NCBI GenBank assembly: GCA_025355665.1
Contig: JANXZF010000129.1
Coordinates: 1-46,019, forward strand
Direction of reading: 5' to 3'
DNA length: 46,019 bases
Source: Actinomycetes bacterium
GTDB taxonomy: Bacteria; Actinomycetota; Actinomycetes; Nanopelagicales; Nanopelagicaceae
Positions 10,334-20,746 of the stretch are shown here, piece after piece. A model generated the notes under the pieces. The model had not been told where the DNA came from. It ran no database searches and worked only from the letters and a program-made list of their open reading frames with translations. The translations under genes were made by a program, and so were the position numbers. Numbering within the stretch: the first letter of the stretch is position 1; every line of letters begins with the position of its first letter.

Positions 10334-13009
10334 GTGGAATCCGCTGAAATACGTTCTCGATGGTTGCGCTTTTTTGAATCTGATAACCGCCAAGGCTTAG
10401 CTCACACGGTTGTGCCGTCGGCTTCTCTGATAGCGGATGACCCGAATCTCTTGCTGGTGAATGCCGGAATGGTGCCCTTTAAGCCATTCTTCCTTGGCGA
10501 AGTGAAGCCCCCTTACAAGCGGGCAACGTCCGTTCAAAAATGTGTTCGCACATTGGACATAGATGAAGTTGGAAAGACGACTCGTCATGCATCCTTCTTC
10601 CAGATGTGCGGCAACTTCTCGTTCGGGGATTATTTCAAAGAGGGTGCCATTTCCTTGGCTTGGGAGTTGCTAACGAGGGCGACCAACGACGGTGGTTACG
10701 GTTTTCCTGAAGATCGTCTCTGGGTAACTGTCTTCCAGAATGATGACGAAGCTGCCGACATTTGGCATAAAAAAATTGGAATCCCGAAGGAGCGTATTCA
10801 ACGTCGTGGGATGGCCGATAATTTCTGGTCAATGGGCGTACCTGGACCCTGCGGACCGTGTTCCGAGATTTATTACGATCGCGGACCTGCCTACGGTAAA
10901 GAGGGCGGTCCAATCGCCGACGAAAATCGTTACATGGAAGTTTGGAACCTCGTCTTCATGCAAAATGAAAGAGGCGCCGGTTCGGGCAAAGATGATTTCC
11001 CAATCCTTGGCGAACTTCCTGCAAAGAGCATCGACACCGGGCTGGGATTAGAGCGCACTGCCGCACTTCTGCAAGGCGTTGAGAATATTTACGAGATTGA
11101 TACCACACGACAGATTTTGGATAGGGCTACGGCGCTCACCGATGTCGTGTATGGGAAAGACCATCACAATGATGTGCTCTTGAGAGTAGTTGCCGACCAT
11201 GCACGGACGTCGGCAATGCTGATCGGTGACGGAGTGACCCCCGGAAATGAAGGTCGCGGATACGTCCTGCGTCGGATGATGCGTCGAACGATTCGCAACA
11301 TGCGACTTCTTGGTTCGCATGAGTCTGTAATGGCCGAACTTATCGCTTCATCAATCGGCGCAATGAGCCCGCAATATCCAGAACTGAATCAGGAGAGCGG
11401 CCGAATCCTCAGTGTCTCAATAGCCGAGGAGGAGACCTTCTTGCAGACGCTCAAGAGCGGAACACAGATATTCGACGTTGCAAGTTCTGCTTTAAAGAAA
11501 AGCCATGGGACAACCCTTTCGGGTGAGGCCGCATTCAAACTTCACGATACTTACGGATTTCCATTTGACCTTACTTTGGAAATGGCACAGGAGCAGGGCC
11601 TTCACGTTGATGAGAGCGGATTCCGTCGTTTGATGAAGGAACAACGTGATCGCGCCAAGGCCGATGCTCGCGCTAAAAAGAGTGGGCACACGGATCTCAC
11701 CGAGTATCGAAGCATCGCCGATGCCGTTGGCCGCACCGAATTCCTCGGATACACGCACGAAGAATCCGACTCGGTTATATCCGCGATATTGGTTGACGGA
11801 GTAGGGGTGAAATCGGCTCCCGAAGGCGAAGAAGTCGAAATCGTTTTGAGCAGGACTCCGTTCTATGCAGAAGGTGGCGGCCAACTATCAGATGGTGGCT
11901 TCATCACTTTGGCAAATGGAACGAAGATCGAGATCGACGATGTGCAAGCGCCGGTTCCAGGCGTCTCGGTTCACCGTGGGCGAATCGTTAATGGTTCGGC
12001 TGAAGTTGGAGCACAAGCCTACGCGCAAATAGATATCGAACGTCGACATGCGATATCTCGTGCGCACACCGCCACGCACATGGTTCATAAGGCATTTCGC
12101 GAAATCCTGGGGGAGACTGCGACGCAAGCAGGTTCAGAGAACTCACCTGGACGATTCCGTTTTGATTTCCCGGCCACGGGCGCGGTGCCACACTCGGTTC
12201 TCAATGATGTTGAATCGCGAGTAAACACTTTATTGCTTGAAAACTGGGAAGTTACGGCTTTGTCCATGTCCCAAGTAGAGGCCAAGAAACTTGGTGCGAT
12301 GGCGCTGTTCGGCGAGAAGTACGGCGATGTCGTCAGAGTCGTGAGCGTTGGAGATTGGGCACGCGAACTGTGCGGAGGTACGCATGTCCATCGCGCTGGC
12401 GAACTAGGCGTAGTGAAATTGTTAAGCGAGTCATCCATTGGCGCGGGCGTTAGAAGAGTTGAAGCGCTTGTAGGCGCCGATGCTTACCGCTTCTTGGCGC
12501 GCGAACACCTGCTTTTGGACTCGCTCACTGAAATCATTAAAGGATCTCGTGCCGAAGAATTGCCTGAGCGCATCTCAGATCTTGTCGCTAGATTGCGAGA
12601 AGTAGAAAAGGAATTGGCAAACCTCAGGTCGGCGCAGGCGTTGGGTCAGGTGTCTGCCCTTGCAACTCAATCAGTGAAGGTAGGCAGTACTTCCGTTGTT
12701 GCTGCCATCCTTGGTGATGGAATCACAGGCGAGGACCTTAGAAAGATCGCCCTTGACCTTCGTAATCGCGTTGCGAATTCGGTAGTGGCTCTCATAAGCG
12801 TCAATGAGGGCAAACCGGTATTAGTGGTTGCGGTAAGCGATGAGTGCAGATCCGCCGGGATAAAGGCAGGCGCCTTGGTAAAGATCGGGTCTGCAGTACT
12901 TGGCGGTGGCGGTGGCGGCAAAGATGATTTTGCGCAGGGCGGGGGCGTGGACGCAGCGAATACTCAAGCAGCCCTTGATGCCATCGTTAAAGCCATTGCA
13001 GGTGAATGA
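10334..13009 (+). CDS. alaS: Alanyl-tRNA synthetase
   Basis: An 891-residue full-length AlaRS. The class II catalytic core opens with [15 protein letters not shown] and contains [17 protein letters not shown] and [20 protein letters not shown]. The editing domain keeps its zinc ligands: the HxxxH pair at residues 578/582 (HTATH) and the CxxxH pair at 680/684 (CGGTH). The C-Ala domain ends with the Gly-rich [15 protein letters not shown]. It clears mischarged Ser/Gly-tRNA-Ala and charges tRNA-Ala. The GTG start is chosen because the sequence from it matches actinobacterial AlaRS N-termini. The stop overlaps the ruvX start (ATGA). Confidence 0.98.
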   Translation: MESAEIRSRWLRFFESDNRQGLAHTVVPSASLIADDPNLLLVNAGMVPFKPFFLGEVKPPYKRATSVQKCVRTLDIDEVGKTTRHASFFQMCGNFSFGDYFKEGAISLAWELLTRATNDGGYGFPEDRLWVTVFQNDDEAADIWHKKIGIPKERIQRRGMADNFWSMGVPGPCGPCSEIYYDRGPAYGKEGGPIADENRYMEVWNLVFMQNERGAGSGKDDFPILGELPAKSIDTGLGLERTAALLQGVENIYEIDTTRQILDRATALTDVVYGKDHHNDVLLRVVADHARTSAMLIGDGVTPGNEGRGYVLRRMMRRTIRNMRLLGSHESVMAELIASSIGAMSPQYPELNQESGRILSVSIAEEETFLQTLKSGTQIFDVASSALKKSHGTTLSGEAAFKLHDTYGFPFDLTLEMAQEQGLHVDESGFRRLMKEQRDRAKADARAKKSGHTDLTEYRSIADAVGRTEFLGYTHEESDSVISAILVDGVGVKSAPEGEEVEIVLSRTPFYAEGGGQLSDGGFITLANGTKIEIDDVQAPVPGVSVHRGRIVNGSAEVGAQAYAQIDIERRHAISRAHTATHMVHKAFREILGETATQAGSENSPGRFRFDFPATGAVPHSVLNDVESRVNTLLLENWEVTALSMSQVEAKKLGAMALFGEKYGDVVRVVSVGDWARELCGGTHVHRAGELGVVKLLSESSIGAGVRRVEALVGADAYRFLAREHLLLDSLTEIIKGSRAEELPERISDLVARLREVEKELANLRSAQALGQVSALATQSVKVGSTSVVAAILGDGITGEDLRKIALDLRNRVANSVVALISVNEGKPVLVVAVSDECRSAGIKAGALVKIGSAVLGGGGGGKDDFAQGGGVDAANTQAALDAIVKAIAGE

Positions 13010-13455
13010 TTGTGCAAAAAGGACGTCGACTGGCTTTCGATTACGGTGACGTGCGAATCGGGGTGGCCGTCAGCGATCGAGACTGTATCTTGGCTACTCC
13101 GGTTGTAACTCTTGAAACAAAAAAGGCGGATTTGTGGGATCGAGTTTTTGATCTTCTTGCAGAATACGAACCGGTTCGCATCTATGTTGGAAAGCCGGTT
13201 CATTTGGCTGGTCAGGCAAGTGATTCAACCTCAAAGGCCGAACTCTTTGCTGGAGAACTTCGAGAAAGATTTGACATTGAAGTGACACTCATCGATGAAC
13301 GTCTTTCAACCATTTCGGCGCAGCGAAATCTTCATCAAGCCGGACTTTCATCACGCGCATCTAAAGGGGTGATCGATCAAGCTGCGGCGGTTGCCATCTT
13401 AGAATTGGCTTTGGATCTTGAAAAGGGTCAAGCGAAGCGAGACCGCGGTGAGTAA
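13006..13455 (+). CDS. ruvX: Holliday junction resolvase-like RuvX (YqgF)
   Basis: A 149-residue RNase H-fold protein. The N-terminal [16 protein letters not shown] carries the first acidic catalytic residue, VGKPVHLAG the middle strand, [12 protein letters not shown] the second acidic site, and [14 protein letters not shown] the last. Family members act on 16S rRNA 5' processing and/or branched DNA. It overlaps alaS by 4 bp (ATGA) and mltG by 8 bp, the conserved actinobacterial order alaS-ruvX-mltG-aroE. Confidence 0.93.
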   Translation: MIVQKGRRLAFDYGDVRIGVAVSDRDCILATPVVTLETKKADLWDRVFDLLAEYEPVRIYVGKPVHLAGQASDSTSKAELFAGELRERFDIEVTLIDERLSTISAQRNLHQAGLSSRASKGVIDQAAAVAILELALDLEKGQAKRDRGE

Positions 13456-14503
13456 GAAAACGTTTTGGCGTTTGATCGCTGGGGTCGTAGTGCTCGGTTT
13501 GATTTCGGGAGGTATCTACCTTGTTTTAAATCGAGGAGGTTCCAATCCTGATTTCGTGACTGGAAGTCCCGGTGCAGAAGTTATCGTCGATGTTCCAGAT
13601 GGTGCGACAGGTTCAGAAATAGCCAAGACACTATTTGATAAAGGGGTTGTCAGGTCATCTGGAGCTTTTTTCGCCGCCGCTGTTGCAGACCCTCGATCTA
13701 CGAGCATCGCTCCTGGCGCCCATCGCATTAATCAACACATTCCAGCGAAGGAAGCGTTAGCTCAACTATTGGATACCACCCGCATTTCGAATCTCTTGCG
13801 AATTGTTGAGGGTTCCTGGACCGATGAAATATTCGCCCAACTCAGGGCGCAGGGCTATACCAAGTTACAGTTAGATGAAGCGGTTCGAAGACTCAACTTT
13901 CCCGTCGGCTTTGGAAGCGATGGCATTTACCCGCAAGGCTATTCGGGATGGGAAGGGGTTTTCTTTCCGGCTCAATACAGTTTCGCGCGGGGGACTAGTG
14001 CCATAACCATTCTGCAAAATATGATGGATCGATTTGCTGTGGAGGCAAAAGCTTCAGGAATTTCTGCAGGCACTGCGGATTTCAAGCCAAAACAATTATT
14101 GACGATCGCGTCCTTGGTGCAAGCGGAAGGAGGTCCATCGGACTTCGGCAAAATTTCTCAAGTTATTCGCAATCGCCTTAAATTGGGAATGCAACTTCAG
14201 CTTGATACGACGATCCATTACATCACGAGAACCCGAGGTTCAGTATTTTTGAGCACCGATGCAACTCACACCGCCTCTCCATACAACACTTATCTTCATT
14301 ACGGATTGCCGCCTGGACCAATTGATAATCCTGGGCGTGCGGCGATGAATGCGGCAGTCAATCCCGTACCCGGCAACTGGACCTACTTCATTACTGTCAA
14401 ACCGGGGGATACCAGATTCACCGATTCGAATTCTCAATTCCTTATTTGGAAAGGCGAATACGAAAAGAATCTCGCCTCTGGCGCCTTCGGAAAGAAATCA
14501 TGA
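13448..14503 (+). CDS. mltG: Endolytic murein transglycosylase MltG
   Basis: A 351-residue inner-membrane enzyme that cuts nascent glycan strands and so limits their length. It has a short cytosolic N-terminus, one transmembrane helix (about residues 8-27), a LysM-like region, then the YceG/MltG domain. The catalytic glutamate lies in LTIASLVQAEGG, followed by ISQVIRNRLKLGMQLQLDTTIHY and the signature YNTYLHYGLPPGPIDNPG. GTG 13448 (8 bp overlap with ruvX) is preferred over TTG 13418 because it puts the membrane helix at the usual distance from the N-terminus. The stop overlaps the aroE start (ATGA). Confidence 0.93.
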   Translation: MSKKTFWRLIAGVVVLGLISGGIYLVLNRGGSNPDFVTGSPGAEVIVDVPDGATGSEIAKTLFDKGVVRSSGAFFAAAVADPRSTSIAPGAHRINQHIPAKEALAQLLDTTRISNLLRIVEGSWTDEIFAQLRAQGYTKLQLDEAVRRLNFPVGFGSDGIYPQGYSGWEGVFFPAQYSFARGTSAITILQNMMDRFAVEAKASGISAGTADFKPKQLLTIASLVQAEGGPSDFGKISQVIRNRLKLGMQLQLDTTIHYITRTRGSVFLSTDATHTASPYNTYLHYGLPPGPIDNPGRAAMNAAVNPVPGNWTYFITVKPGDTRFTDSNSQFLIWKGEYEKNLASGAFGKKS

Positions 14504-15300
14504 TTCGCGCCGCGGTACTGGGCTCACCCATTTCGCACTCTTTGTCGCCCACATTGCACCGCACGGCCTATAGATTCCTTGGTGTCGATGGACGGTATGA
14601 GGCAATTGACGTTAACGCGGCAGGTTTGCGCGAGTTCATCACCTCACTTGATGAATCCTGGACGGGACTTTCCCTAACGATGCCCTTGAAAGAGGAGATC
14701 CTCTCTATTGCAACTGAAATCGACGCGCTTGCCCACAGAATCAATTCGGCGAACACTCTCATTCGAACGGCGAGCGGTTGGAGAGCCGTCTCAACTGACG
14801 TAAATGGATTTACTCAGACTCTGCTTGCCCACGACGTTCAAGATTTCGAGAGTGTCACGATCATTGGCTCGGGTGCCACGGCTCGCTCCGCTGCCGCTGC
14901 TTGCGATCGGGCTGGGCGCAAATTAACAGTTATCCATCGAAGTGCAGAGCGTGAAATTTCGATGAAGAAGGCCGCACCTCTATCGGAGTCGATATTCCTT
15001 CCTTGGGGCACGGAATTGCCTCCCGCTGATCTCCTCATCAATGCCACTCCCGCGGGAGTCGCGGATTCGTACTCCGAACATCTCAACGAAGATGTGGCCG
15101 GTGTCTATTTCGAGGCCTTGTACAACCCGTGGCCTACTAAGTTCTTGGCGAAGTGGCGTTCGTTAAAGGGTTATGGAATTGATGGACTCGATCTATTGAT
15201 CCACCAAGGGATCGACCAAGTTTCTTTAATGACGGGATTAGGGGTTAATCGTCTTGAACTTGCCCCAGTTCTTCGAACCGCGTGCCTTGCCGCCATGTAG
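14500..15300 (+). CDS. aroE: Shikimate dehydrogenase
   Basis: A 266-residue NADP-dependent enzyme reducing 3-dehydroshikimate to shikimate. The N-terminal substrate domain shows GSPISHSLSPTLHRTAY and LSLTMPLKEE with the catalytic lysine; STDVNGF replaces the usual NTD-x-x-G loop. The nucleotide-binding loop is GSGATARSAAAA, and the C-terminus has GIDGLDLLIHQG. ATG 14500 overlaps the mltG stop (ATGA); a longer open frame upstream inside mltG is not used. First gene of a five-gene aro run. Confidence 0.95.
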   Translation: MIRAAVLGSPISHSLSPTLHRTAYRFLGVDGRYEAIDVNAAGLREFITSLDESWTGLSLTMPLKEEILSIATEIDALAHRINSANTLIRTASGWRAVSTDVNGFTQTLLAHDVQDFESVTIIGSGATARSAAAACDRAGRKLTVIHRSAEREISMKKAAPLSESIFLPWGTELPPADLLINATPAGVADSYSEHLNEDVAGVYFEALYNPWPTKFLAKWRSLKGYGIDGLDLLIHQGIDQVSLMTGLGVNRLELAPVLRTACLAAM

Positions 15301-15318
15301 TTAGGTAGTTAGGTAGTT
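15298..15318 (+). repeat. Short tandem repeat at the aroE stop codon
   Basis: TAGTTAGG occurs twice head to tail (15298-15305 and 15306-15313), followed by a partial third copy (TAGTT). The first TAG is the aroE stop. Because the period is 8, the TAGs at 15298, 15306 and 15314 fall in all three forward frames. It lies in the 56 bp aroE-aroC gap and may be slippage-derived. Confidence 0.6.
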
Positions 15319-15356
15319 TGCAACGGGGGTAGAGCAATCTCTGCCACAATATGCCC

Positions 15357-16538
15357 ATGCGTTGGCTGACAGCAGGAGAATCCCACGGGCAGGCACTGAC
15401 TGCGATTTTGGAAGGCATGCCCGCCTCAGTCGAGATCACTACGGCCGATATCGATGCCGAACTGCGCCGTCGACGATTGGGTTTTGGACGAGGAGCAAGG
15501 CAGAATTTTGAGGCCGACAAGGTCACAATCCTTGGTGGTATAAGGCTAGGTCTGACTCAGGGCGGACCGATTGCAATCCACGTTGGAAATTCTGAATGGC
15601 CAAAATGGGACAAGGTAATGTCTGCCGATCCACTTCCTGAAGGCGAACTTGAGGGCTTAGCTCGTAACGCCCCGCTCACCCGACCCAGACCAGGGCATGC
15701 AGATCTGGCGGGAATGCAAAAATACGATCTTGCCGATGCCAGACCAGTTCTAGAACGCGCGAGTGCGCGAGAAACAGCCGCGCGTGTAGCACTCGGCGCA
15801 GTCGCCCGTCACTTTCTACAGCAAACCATTGGCGCGACCATTGTCAGCCACGTACTTTCTATTGGCTCAGTACGCGTGCCCGAGTCGTCCACTCTTCCAA
15901 CTTCTCAAGATCAGGCTCGCATAGATGAAGATCCAGTTCGCTGTGCAGACCCGACCGCAAGTTTGGCGATGGTTGCCGAAATCGAATCCGCCCGAACTGA
16001 CGGCGACACCCTTGGTGGTGTAGTCGAAGTACTGGTCTTTGATCTTCCGCCGGGATTGGGATCATATGTTCATTGGGATCGACGTCTCGATGCGCGATTA
16101 GCCGCGGCGATGATGGGAATTCAAGCAATTAAAGGGGTCGAAATCGGAGACGGGTTTACATCCGCTACGAGGCGCGGCTCTGTTGCACACGACGAAATTG
16201 AAGTTGGCTCCAACGGACTAATCCATCGCCGAACAGATCGTGCCGGCGGTACCGAAGGCGGAATGACAAATGGTGAAGTATTGCGAGTTCGAGCGGCAAT
16301 GAAACCCATCTCAACGGTTCCAAAAGCCCTTGATACTGTAGATCTGGCATCTGGTGAAAGTGCGAAAGCCATCAACCAGCGTTCCGATGTCTGTGCCGTA
16401 CCTGCTGCAGGAATTGTTGCCGAAGCAATGGTCGCCCTCGTTTTAGCTGAAGCCGTTCTCGAAAAGTTTGGGGGCGACAGTGTCGAAGAAACGCGACGCA
16501 ACTATCACTCCTATCTTCAAAACCTTCGATTCAAATAA
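15357..16538 (+). CDS. aroC: Chorismate synthase
   Basis: A 393-residue enzyme converting EPSP to chorismate with reduced FMN. Signatures are [62 protein letters not shown] and [24 protein letters not shown] 15357 gives the family N-terminus; ATG 15351 two codons upstream is less likely. No ribosome-binding site precedes it; a weak CACAAT at 15345-15350 ends 6 nt before the start, as in the leaderless genes elsewhere in the window, and a TTGCAA lies at 15318-15323. It depends on flavin, of interest given the riboflavin-uptake locus downstream. Confidence 0.96.
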   Translation: MRWLTAGESHGQALTAILEGMPASVEITTADIDAELRRRRLGFGRGARQNFEADKVTILGGIRLGLTQGGPIAIHVGNSEWPKWDKVMSADPLPEGELEGLARNAPLTRPRPGHADLAGMQKYDLADARPVLERASARETAARVALGAVARHFLQQTIGATIVSHVLSIGSVRVPESSTLPTSQDQARIDEDPVRCADPTASLAMVAEIESARTDGDTLGGVVEVLVFDLPPGLGSYVHWDRRLDARLAAAMMGIQAIKGVEIGDGFTSATRRGSVAHDEIEVGSNGLIHRRTDRAGGTEGGMTNGEVLRVRAAMKPISTVPKALDTVDLASGESAKAINQRSDVCAVPAAGIVAEAMVALVLAEAVLEKFGGDSVEETRRNYHSYLQNLRFK

Positions 16539-16542
16539 TTTA

Positions 16543-17052
16543 ATGACGCCGCGTGTAGTGCTCATAGGCCCGCCGGGGGCCGGAAAAACGAGTATCGGTC
16601 GGGCTTTGGCGAAATCATTGGAGGTCGACTTCGCTGACACCGATACGTTGGTTGAAGCCGATCAGAATAGGAGCGTTTCACAAATTTTCATCGACGAAGG
16701 CGAAGCGCATTTTCGCAAGGCGGAAGAACGCATCTGCATCGAAGCATTGAAAAATGAAAAGGGAGTGCTTTCCTTAGGTGGTGGCGCGGTTCTGACTCCT
16801 GGTGTAGCCGAAGCATTACAAATGGCCGACACTAAAGTCATCTTCCTTGACGTCTCGTTAGCCGTTGCTGCGCCAAGGATTGGCTTTAACCGCGATCGGC
16901 CACTTTTACTAAGTAATCCCAGACAGAAGTGGCAAAGTCTGATGGATGCGCGCAGGCCAGTCTATGAATCTCTCGCGACGACGAAAATTAAAGTTGAGGA
17001 TCGAAGTGTCAATGAGATCGTCAGTGACATTTTGGCAAAGGCTGGCATCTGA
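16543..17052 (+). CDS. aroK: Shikimate kinase
   Basis: A 169-residue P-loop kinase that phosphorylates shikimate. Walker A is GPPGAGKT at residues 9-16, DTDTLVE is the shikimate-binding DxD region, SLGGGAVL the GGG motif and RPLL the lid arginine region. ATG 16543, 4 nt after the aroC stop, gives normal length; the open frame extending back into aroC is not used. The stop overlaps the aroB start by one base (TGATG). Confidence 0.95.
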   Translation: MTPRVVLIGPPGAGKTSIGRALAKSLEVDFADTDTLVEADQNRSVSQIFIDEGEAHFRKAEERICIEALKNEKGVLSLGGGAVLTPGVAEALQMADTKVIFLDVSLAVAAPRIGFNRDRPLLLSNPRQKWQSLMDARRPVYESLATTKIKVEDRSVNEIVSDILAKAGI

Positions 17053-18107
17053 TGCATAAAGTTGAAGTCAACGCAGAACGGCACTATGAAGTAACGATTG
17101 GCTGCAATTGGCAAGACGAGCTCATCCGCGTGATGGAGAGTCGATCCCGAGTTGCCGTCGTCGTATCTACCGCGATACGAACGCGGATTGAGTCGATTCA
17201 AAATGGTGATTCGAGAATTGTCATTCTTGAAATCCCTGACGGAGAACAAGGAAAAGATTTCGCGACTTTAGAATCGCTGTGGACCCGACTTGCGGCTGCA
17301 GGATTCACGCGTAGCGATCTTGTCGTTGCCATCGGCGGCGGCGCCACAACTGATATTGCGGGATTCGCGGCCGCAACCTGGTTACGTGGTATCGATTGGG
17401 TGGCGGTCCCAACGACATTGGCTGGAATGGTTGATGCCGCCGTCGGCGGCAAGACTGGCCTCAATACCTCCTTCGGGAAAAACCTTGTTGGTGCCTTTCA
17501 TTCGCCAATTGAAGTCTTGATTGATACTCACTGGCTTGAAACTCTCAGCGATCGAGATTTCTCCGCGGGCCTGGCCGAAGTTATTAAATGCGGCTTCATT
17601 GCCGATCGCGAAATCTTGAGTTTGCTTTCCGGCAAGGATTTGCCGGAGATCCGTATTGCAAAACGCCTCACGGAAGAATTGATTACTCGATCTATCGAGA
17701 TCAAGGCGAGAGTTGTGGGAGAGGATTTCAAAGAGGGTTTTGCTCGAGAGGCTCTCAATTACGGTCACACGATGGGTCATGCCATTGAGCTTCACAGCAA
17801 GTTCGCCTTACGTCACGGAGAAGCGGTCGCTATTGGCCTGGTCTACGTTGCCGAACTCGCCCATCTGAAAGGTCTGATCACTGAGGAGATAGTGTCACTG
17901 CACCGTTCGCTTCTAGTCCGACTAGGTCTGCCCGTTACCTATCGGGCATCGGCTTGGCCGGATCTTTTGCCTCTCCTATCTCTGGATAAGAAGGCTCGCG
18001 GAAATTCAGTTCGATTTGTTGCGATATCCAAAATCGGCACGCCCATTCGACTTGAAGACGTTTCTGAGAGCGACTTGGCGGGGGCCTATGAGAGGGTTAG
18101 TTCATGA
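17052..18107 (+). CDS. aroB: 3-Dehydroquinate synthase
   Basis: A 351-residue NAD- and metal-dependent enzyme forming 3-dehydroquinate from DAHP. Typical motifs are IPDGEQGKDFATLESLW, VAIGGGATTDIAGFAAATWLRG, PTTLAGMVDAAVGGKTGLN, KNLVGAFHSP and the metal-binding LNYGHTMGHAIE with a later RHGEAVAIG. Separate from shikimate kinase here (no aroKB fusion). It overlaps aroK by one base and aroQ by 4 bp. Confidence 0.96.
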   Translation: MHKVEVNAERHYEVTIGCNWQDELIRVMESRSRVAVVVSTAIRTRIESIQNGDSRIVILEIPDGEQGKDFATLESLWTRLAAAGFTRSDLVVAIGGGATTDIAGFAAATWLRGIDWVAVPTTLAGMVDAAVGGKTGLNTSFGKNLVGAFHSPIEVLIDTHWLETLSDRDFSAGLAEVIKCGFIADREILSLLSGKDLPEIRIAKRLTEELITRSIEIKARVVGEDFKEGFAREALNYGHTMGHAIELHSKFALRHGEAVAIGLVYVAELAHLKGLITEEIVSLHRSLLVRLGLPVTYRASAWPDLLPLLSLDKKARGNSVRFVAISKIGTPIRLEDVSESDLAGAYERVSS

Positions 18108-18538
18108 AGGTAATGATTATTAATGGACCAAATCTTTCGCGCCTAGATATCCGAGACTCGTCCCTTTATGGTGATTTGTCATATCCGCAATTGGTCGAAT
18201 TGATTACATCGCATGCAACCAAGTTGGGGATCACGGCAGATATTCGTCAGAGCGATGATGAGTCACAAATCATTGCATGGTTGCACGAAGCCGCCGATGA
18301 AAAATTGTCCGTGATAATCAACCCTGCGGCCTTTACTCATTACTCGTATGCAATTCGCGACGCTGCCGAATTAGTTAAGGCCCCGCTAATTGAAGTCCAC
18401 CTTTCCAATCCGCTTTCTCGCGAGGAATTCCGCCACACCTCCGTCATTTCCGGGGTGGCTAACGGGACTATTGCCGGATTTGGCCCCGATTCCTACCTCC
18501 TTGCCTTGGAGGCCATGCGCAATCTGCTGGAAAAGTAG
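18104..18538 (+). CDS. aroQ: 3-Dehydroquinate dehydratase, type II
   Basis: A 144-residue type II dehydroquinase, a small dodecameric enzyme unrelated to the type I form. GPNLSRLDIRDSSLYG is a variant of the GPNLNxLG-R-x-x-x-YG opening with the catalytic tyrosine retained. IINPAAFTHYSYAIRDA, EVHLSNPLSREEFRHTS and IAGFGPDSYLLAL are standard. Start overlaps the aroB stop (ATGA). With aroE, aroC, aroK and aroB it covers the pathway from DAHP to chorismate except aroA (EPSP synthase), which is not in the window. Confidence 0.93.
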   Translation: MKVMIINGPNLSRLDIRDSSLYGDLSYPQLVELITSHATKLGITADIRQSDDESQIIAWLHEAADEKLSVIINPAAFTHYSYAIRDAAELVKAPLIEVHLSNPLSREEFRHTSVISGVANGTIAGFGPDSYLLALEAMRNLLEK

Positions 18539-18602
18539 GTCATATTTAGCAGGTATCCTTCTCCTCTTGACGTGAAATACGCGATCAGGGATTGGATTGA
18601 TT

Positions 18603-19163
18603 GTGGCATCGACAAACGACCTTAAGAATGGCATGACGCTGGATATCGATGGACAACTCTGGAATGTCGTCGAGTTTCAGCACGTAAAGCCAGGCAAGGG
18701 TCCTGCCTTCGTGCGTACCAAGCTTAAGTCAGTCATGACGGGCAAAGTAGTAGACCGGACATACAACGCGGGGGTAAAGATCGACATCGCAATCCTTGAA
18801 AAACGGGATATGCAGTATCTCTACCACGACGGTTCTGACTACGTTTTCATGGACGCTAAGACCTACGATCAAGTTTCAATTCCGGCCGATATCGTTGGCG
18901 ATGCTGCCAAATACATGCTCGAAAATACCGATGCAGTAGTAGCCGTCCATGAAGGAACCCCGCTCTACATCGAATTGGCTGCCTCCGTCCCTTTGACGAT
19001 CACTTACACCGAGCCAGGCCTTCAGGGTGACCGCTCCTCGGGTGGCACCAAACCTGCAACTTTGGAAACAGGTCTTGAAATTCAAGTACCGCTGTTCATA
19101 AAGCAGGACGAAAAAGTATTGGTCGATACACGAGATGGTTCGTACTTGGGTCGCGCGAACTAG
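18603..19163 (+). CDS. efp: Elongation factor P
   Basis: A 186-residue EF-P that relieves ribosomes stalled at polyproline. GTG 18603 is chosen because [12 protein letters not shown] is the family N-terminus; the TTG two codons upstream (18597) is less likely. The loop [15 protein letters not shown] carries the conserved tip lysine. The three-domain layout is complete ([37 protein letters not shown]). The 64 bp after aroQ contains a TTGACG (18567-18572) but no clear -10. The stop overlaps the nusB GTG start. Confidence 0.97.
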   Translation: MASTNDLKNGMTLDIDGQLWNVVEFQHVKPGKGPAFVRTKLKSVMTGKVVDRTYNAGVKIDIAILEKRDMQYLYHDGSDYVFMDAKTYDQVSIPADIVGDAAKYMLENTDAVVAVHEGTPLYIELAASVPLTITYTEPGLQGDRSSGGTKPATLETGLEIQVPLFIKQDEKVLVDTRDGSYLGRAN

Positions 19164-19585
19164 TGTCGGCACGGAGCAAAGCCCGCAAGCAAGCCCTGGA
19201 TATTCTTTTTGAATCCGATATCCGGCAGTCCTCGCCGACGGAGCTTTTGCAATCTCGCTTGGAAGTTATTGAAGGACCAGAGGCTCGCCCGATTCGCGAA
19301 TACGCGAAGGAGCTGGTCACTGGAGTAGTAGACCACCGCCGAAAGATCGACGAGCTTATTTCGACTTACGCCCAAGGCTGGGATATGGATCGCCTTCCGA
19401 TAGTCGATCGAAATATTCTTAGAATCGCTATTTTCGAGATTCTTTGGGCAAATGAGCTGCCTGACGCCGTTGCGATCGACGAAGCCTTAACAATGGCGGC
19501 GATGCTCTCGACAGAGGAATCTGCTGGCTACGTGCATGGGGTACTGGGGCGTATCTCCTCGATTAAGGGTGATTTAGCCCTGTAA
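19163..19585 (+). CDS. nusB: Transcription antitermination factor NusB
   Basis: A 140-residue all-helical protein that binds the boxA element of rRNA leaders with NusE (S10). Signatures are SKARKQALDILFESDIR at the start, LVTGVVDHRRKIDELIS in the middle and LPIVDRNILRIAIFEIL with VAIDEALTMAAMLSTEESAGYVHGVLGRI at the end. It starts at GTG 19163, overlapping the efp stop by one base. Its 3' end overlaps the convergent bldD gene by 23 bp. Confidence 0.95.
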   Translation: MSARSKARKQALDILFESDIRQSSPTELLQSRLEVIEGPEARPIREYAKELVTGVVDHRRKIDELISTYAQGWDMDRLPIVDRNILRIAIFEILWANELPDAVAIDEALTMAAMLSTEESAGYVHGVLGRISSIKGDLAL

Positions 19586-20069
19586 GCAAAAGTTTCATCG
19601 TGATTAGGGATTGTTTTACGTCCTCTTCGGGCTTCATGGTCATCAGCGAAAGCGTGGAGAGGTCGCTCTGGCGAAGACTCATGACTTCGCAGTTCCAATC
19701 TCCTCGCCTATGTGCGATGGAAGCAATGAGCGTTGTCACAGCGATCAATGCGGCATCGCCCCGAGCGTTCAGATTCTTAGATAGCGCCTTCATCCTTCGC
19801 AGATCAATTACAAGGGGTGTTGCCTGCTCAGGACCGTCACTCCTTTTGGCCTGACCCAACAGGTGGGTGATTGGGACCTCAAAGAATGTTGCGATCTCGA
19901 CGAGTTTGCGCAGGCTTATCGCGCGATCGCATCGCTCGTAGGAACCCAGAGCCACGGCCGATATCGATCCCTTCGATAAGGATTCCACTTCTGCAAGTGA
20001 CCAGCCTCGAGCCTTGCGCAGGGCTCGAATCTGGCGCGAGATGATTTCTTGGGTCGGGTCGGTTTTCAT
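19563..20069 (-). CDS. bldD: BldD-like transcriptional regulator with intact c-di-GMP-binding signature
   Basis: A 168-residue protein. The N-terminal XRE-type helix-turn-helix (about residues 9-70) contains LGSYERCDRAISLRKLVEIA, closely matching the GSYERGDRA segment of Streptomyces BldD. The C-terminal domain keeps the c-di-GMP signature RxD-X8-RxxD: Arg122-Gly-Asp124, eight residues, then Arg133-Gln-Ser-Asp136. In Streptomyces, BldD dimerises on tetrameric c-di-GMP to repress development genes. The position between nusB and pyrR is the same as in Streptomyces. A TAGGCT -10 lies 6 nt before the ATG, so the mRNA is probably leaderless. Target genes here are unknown. Confidence 0.92.
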   Translation of the reverse strand: MKTDPTQEIISRQIRALRKARGWSLAEVESLSKGSISAVALGSYERCDRAISLRKLVEIATFFEVPITHLLGQAKRSDGPEQATPLVIDLRRMKALSKNLNARGDAALIAVTTLIASIAHRRGDWNCEVMSLRQSDLSTLSLMTMKPEEDVKQSLITMKLLLTGLNHP

Positions 20070-20075
20070 GTCGCC

Positions 20076-20081
20076 AGCCTA
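20076..20081 (-). promoter_or_regulatory. -10 box of bldD (probable leaderless start)
   Basis: On the minus strand TAGGCT is followed by six bases (GGCGAC) and then the bldD ATG at 20069. Transcription starting about 7 nt after the hexamer would begin at the start codon. No ribosome-binding site or clear -35 is present. Confidence 0.55.
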
Positions 20082-20128
20082 GGAAAAACGGCCGTACCCA
20101 CCTTCGAGTTATCCACGAGTTGACTACG

Positions 20129-20741
<613 letters not shown>

Positions 20742-20746
20742 GCCAA

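Noticed and set aside
15318-15350. Strong promoter for aroC (TTGCAA ... CACAAT)
   Set aside because: The spacer is 21 nt and the -10 lacks the usual TA, so it is mentioned only as a weak possibility.
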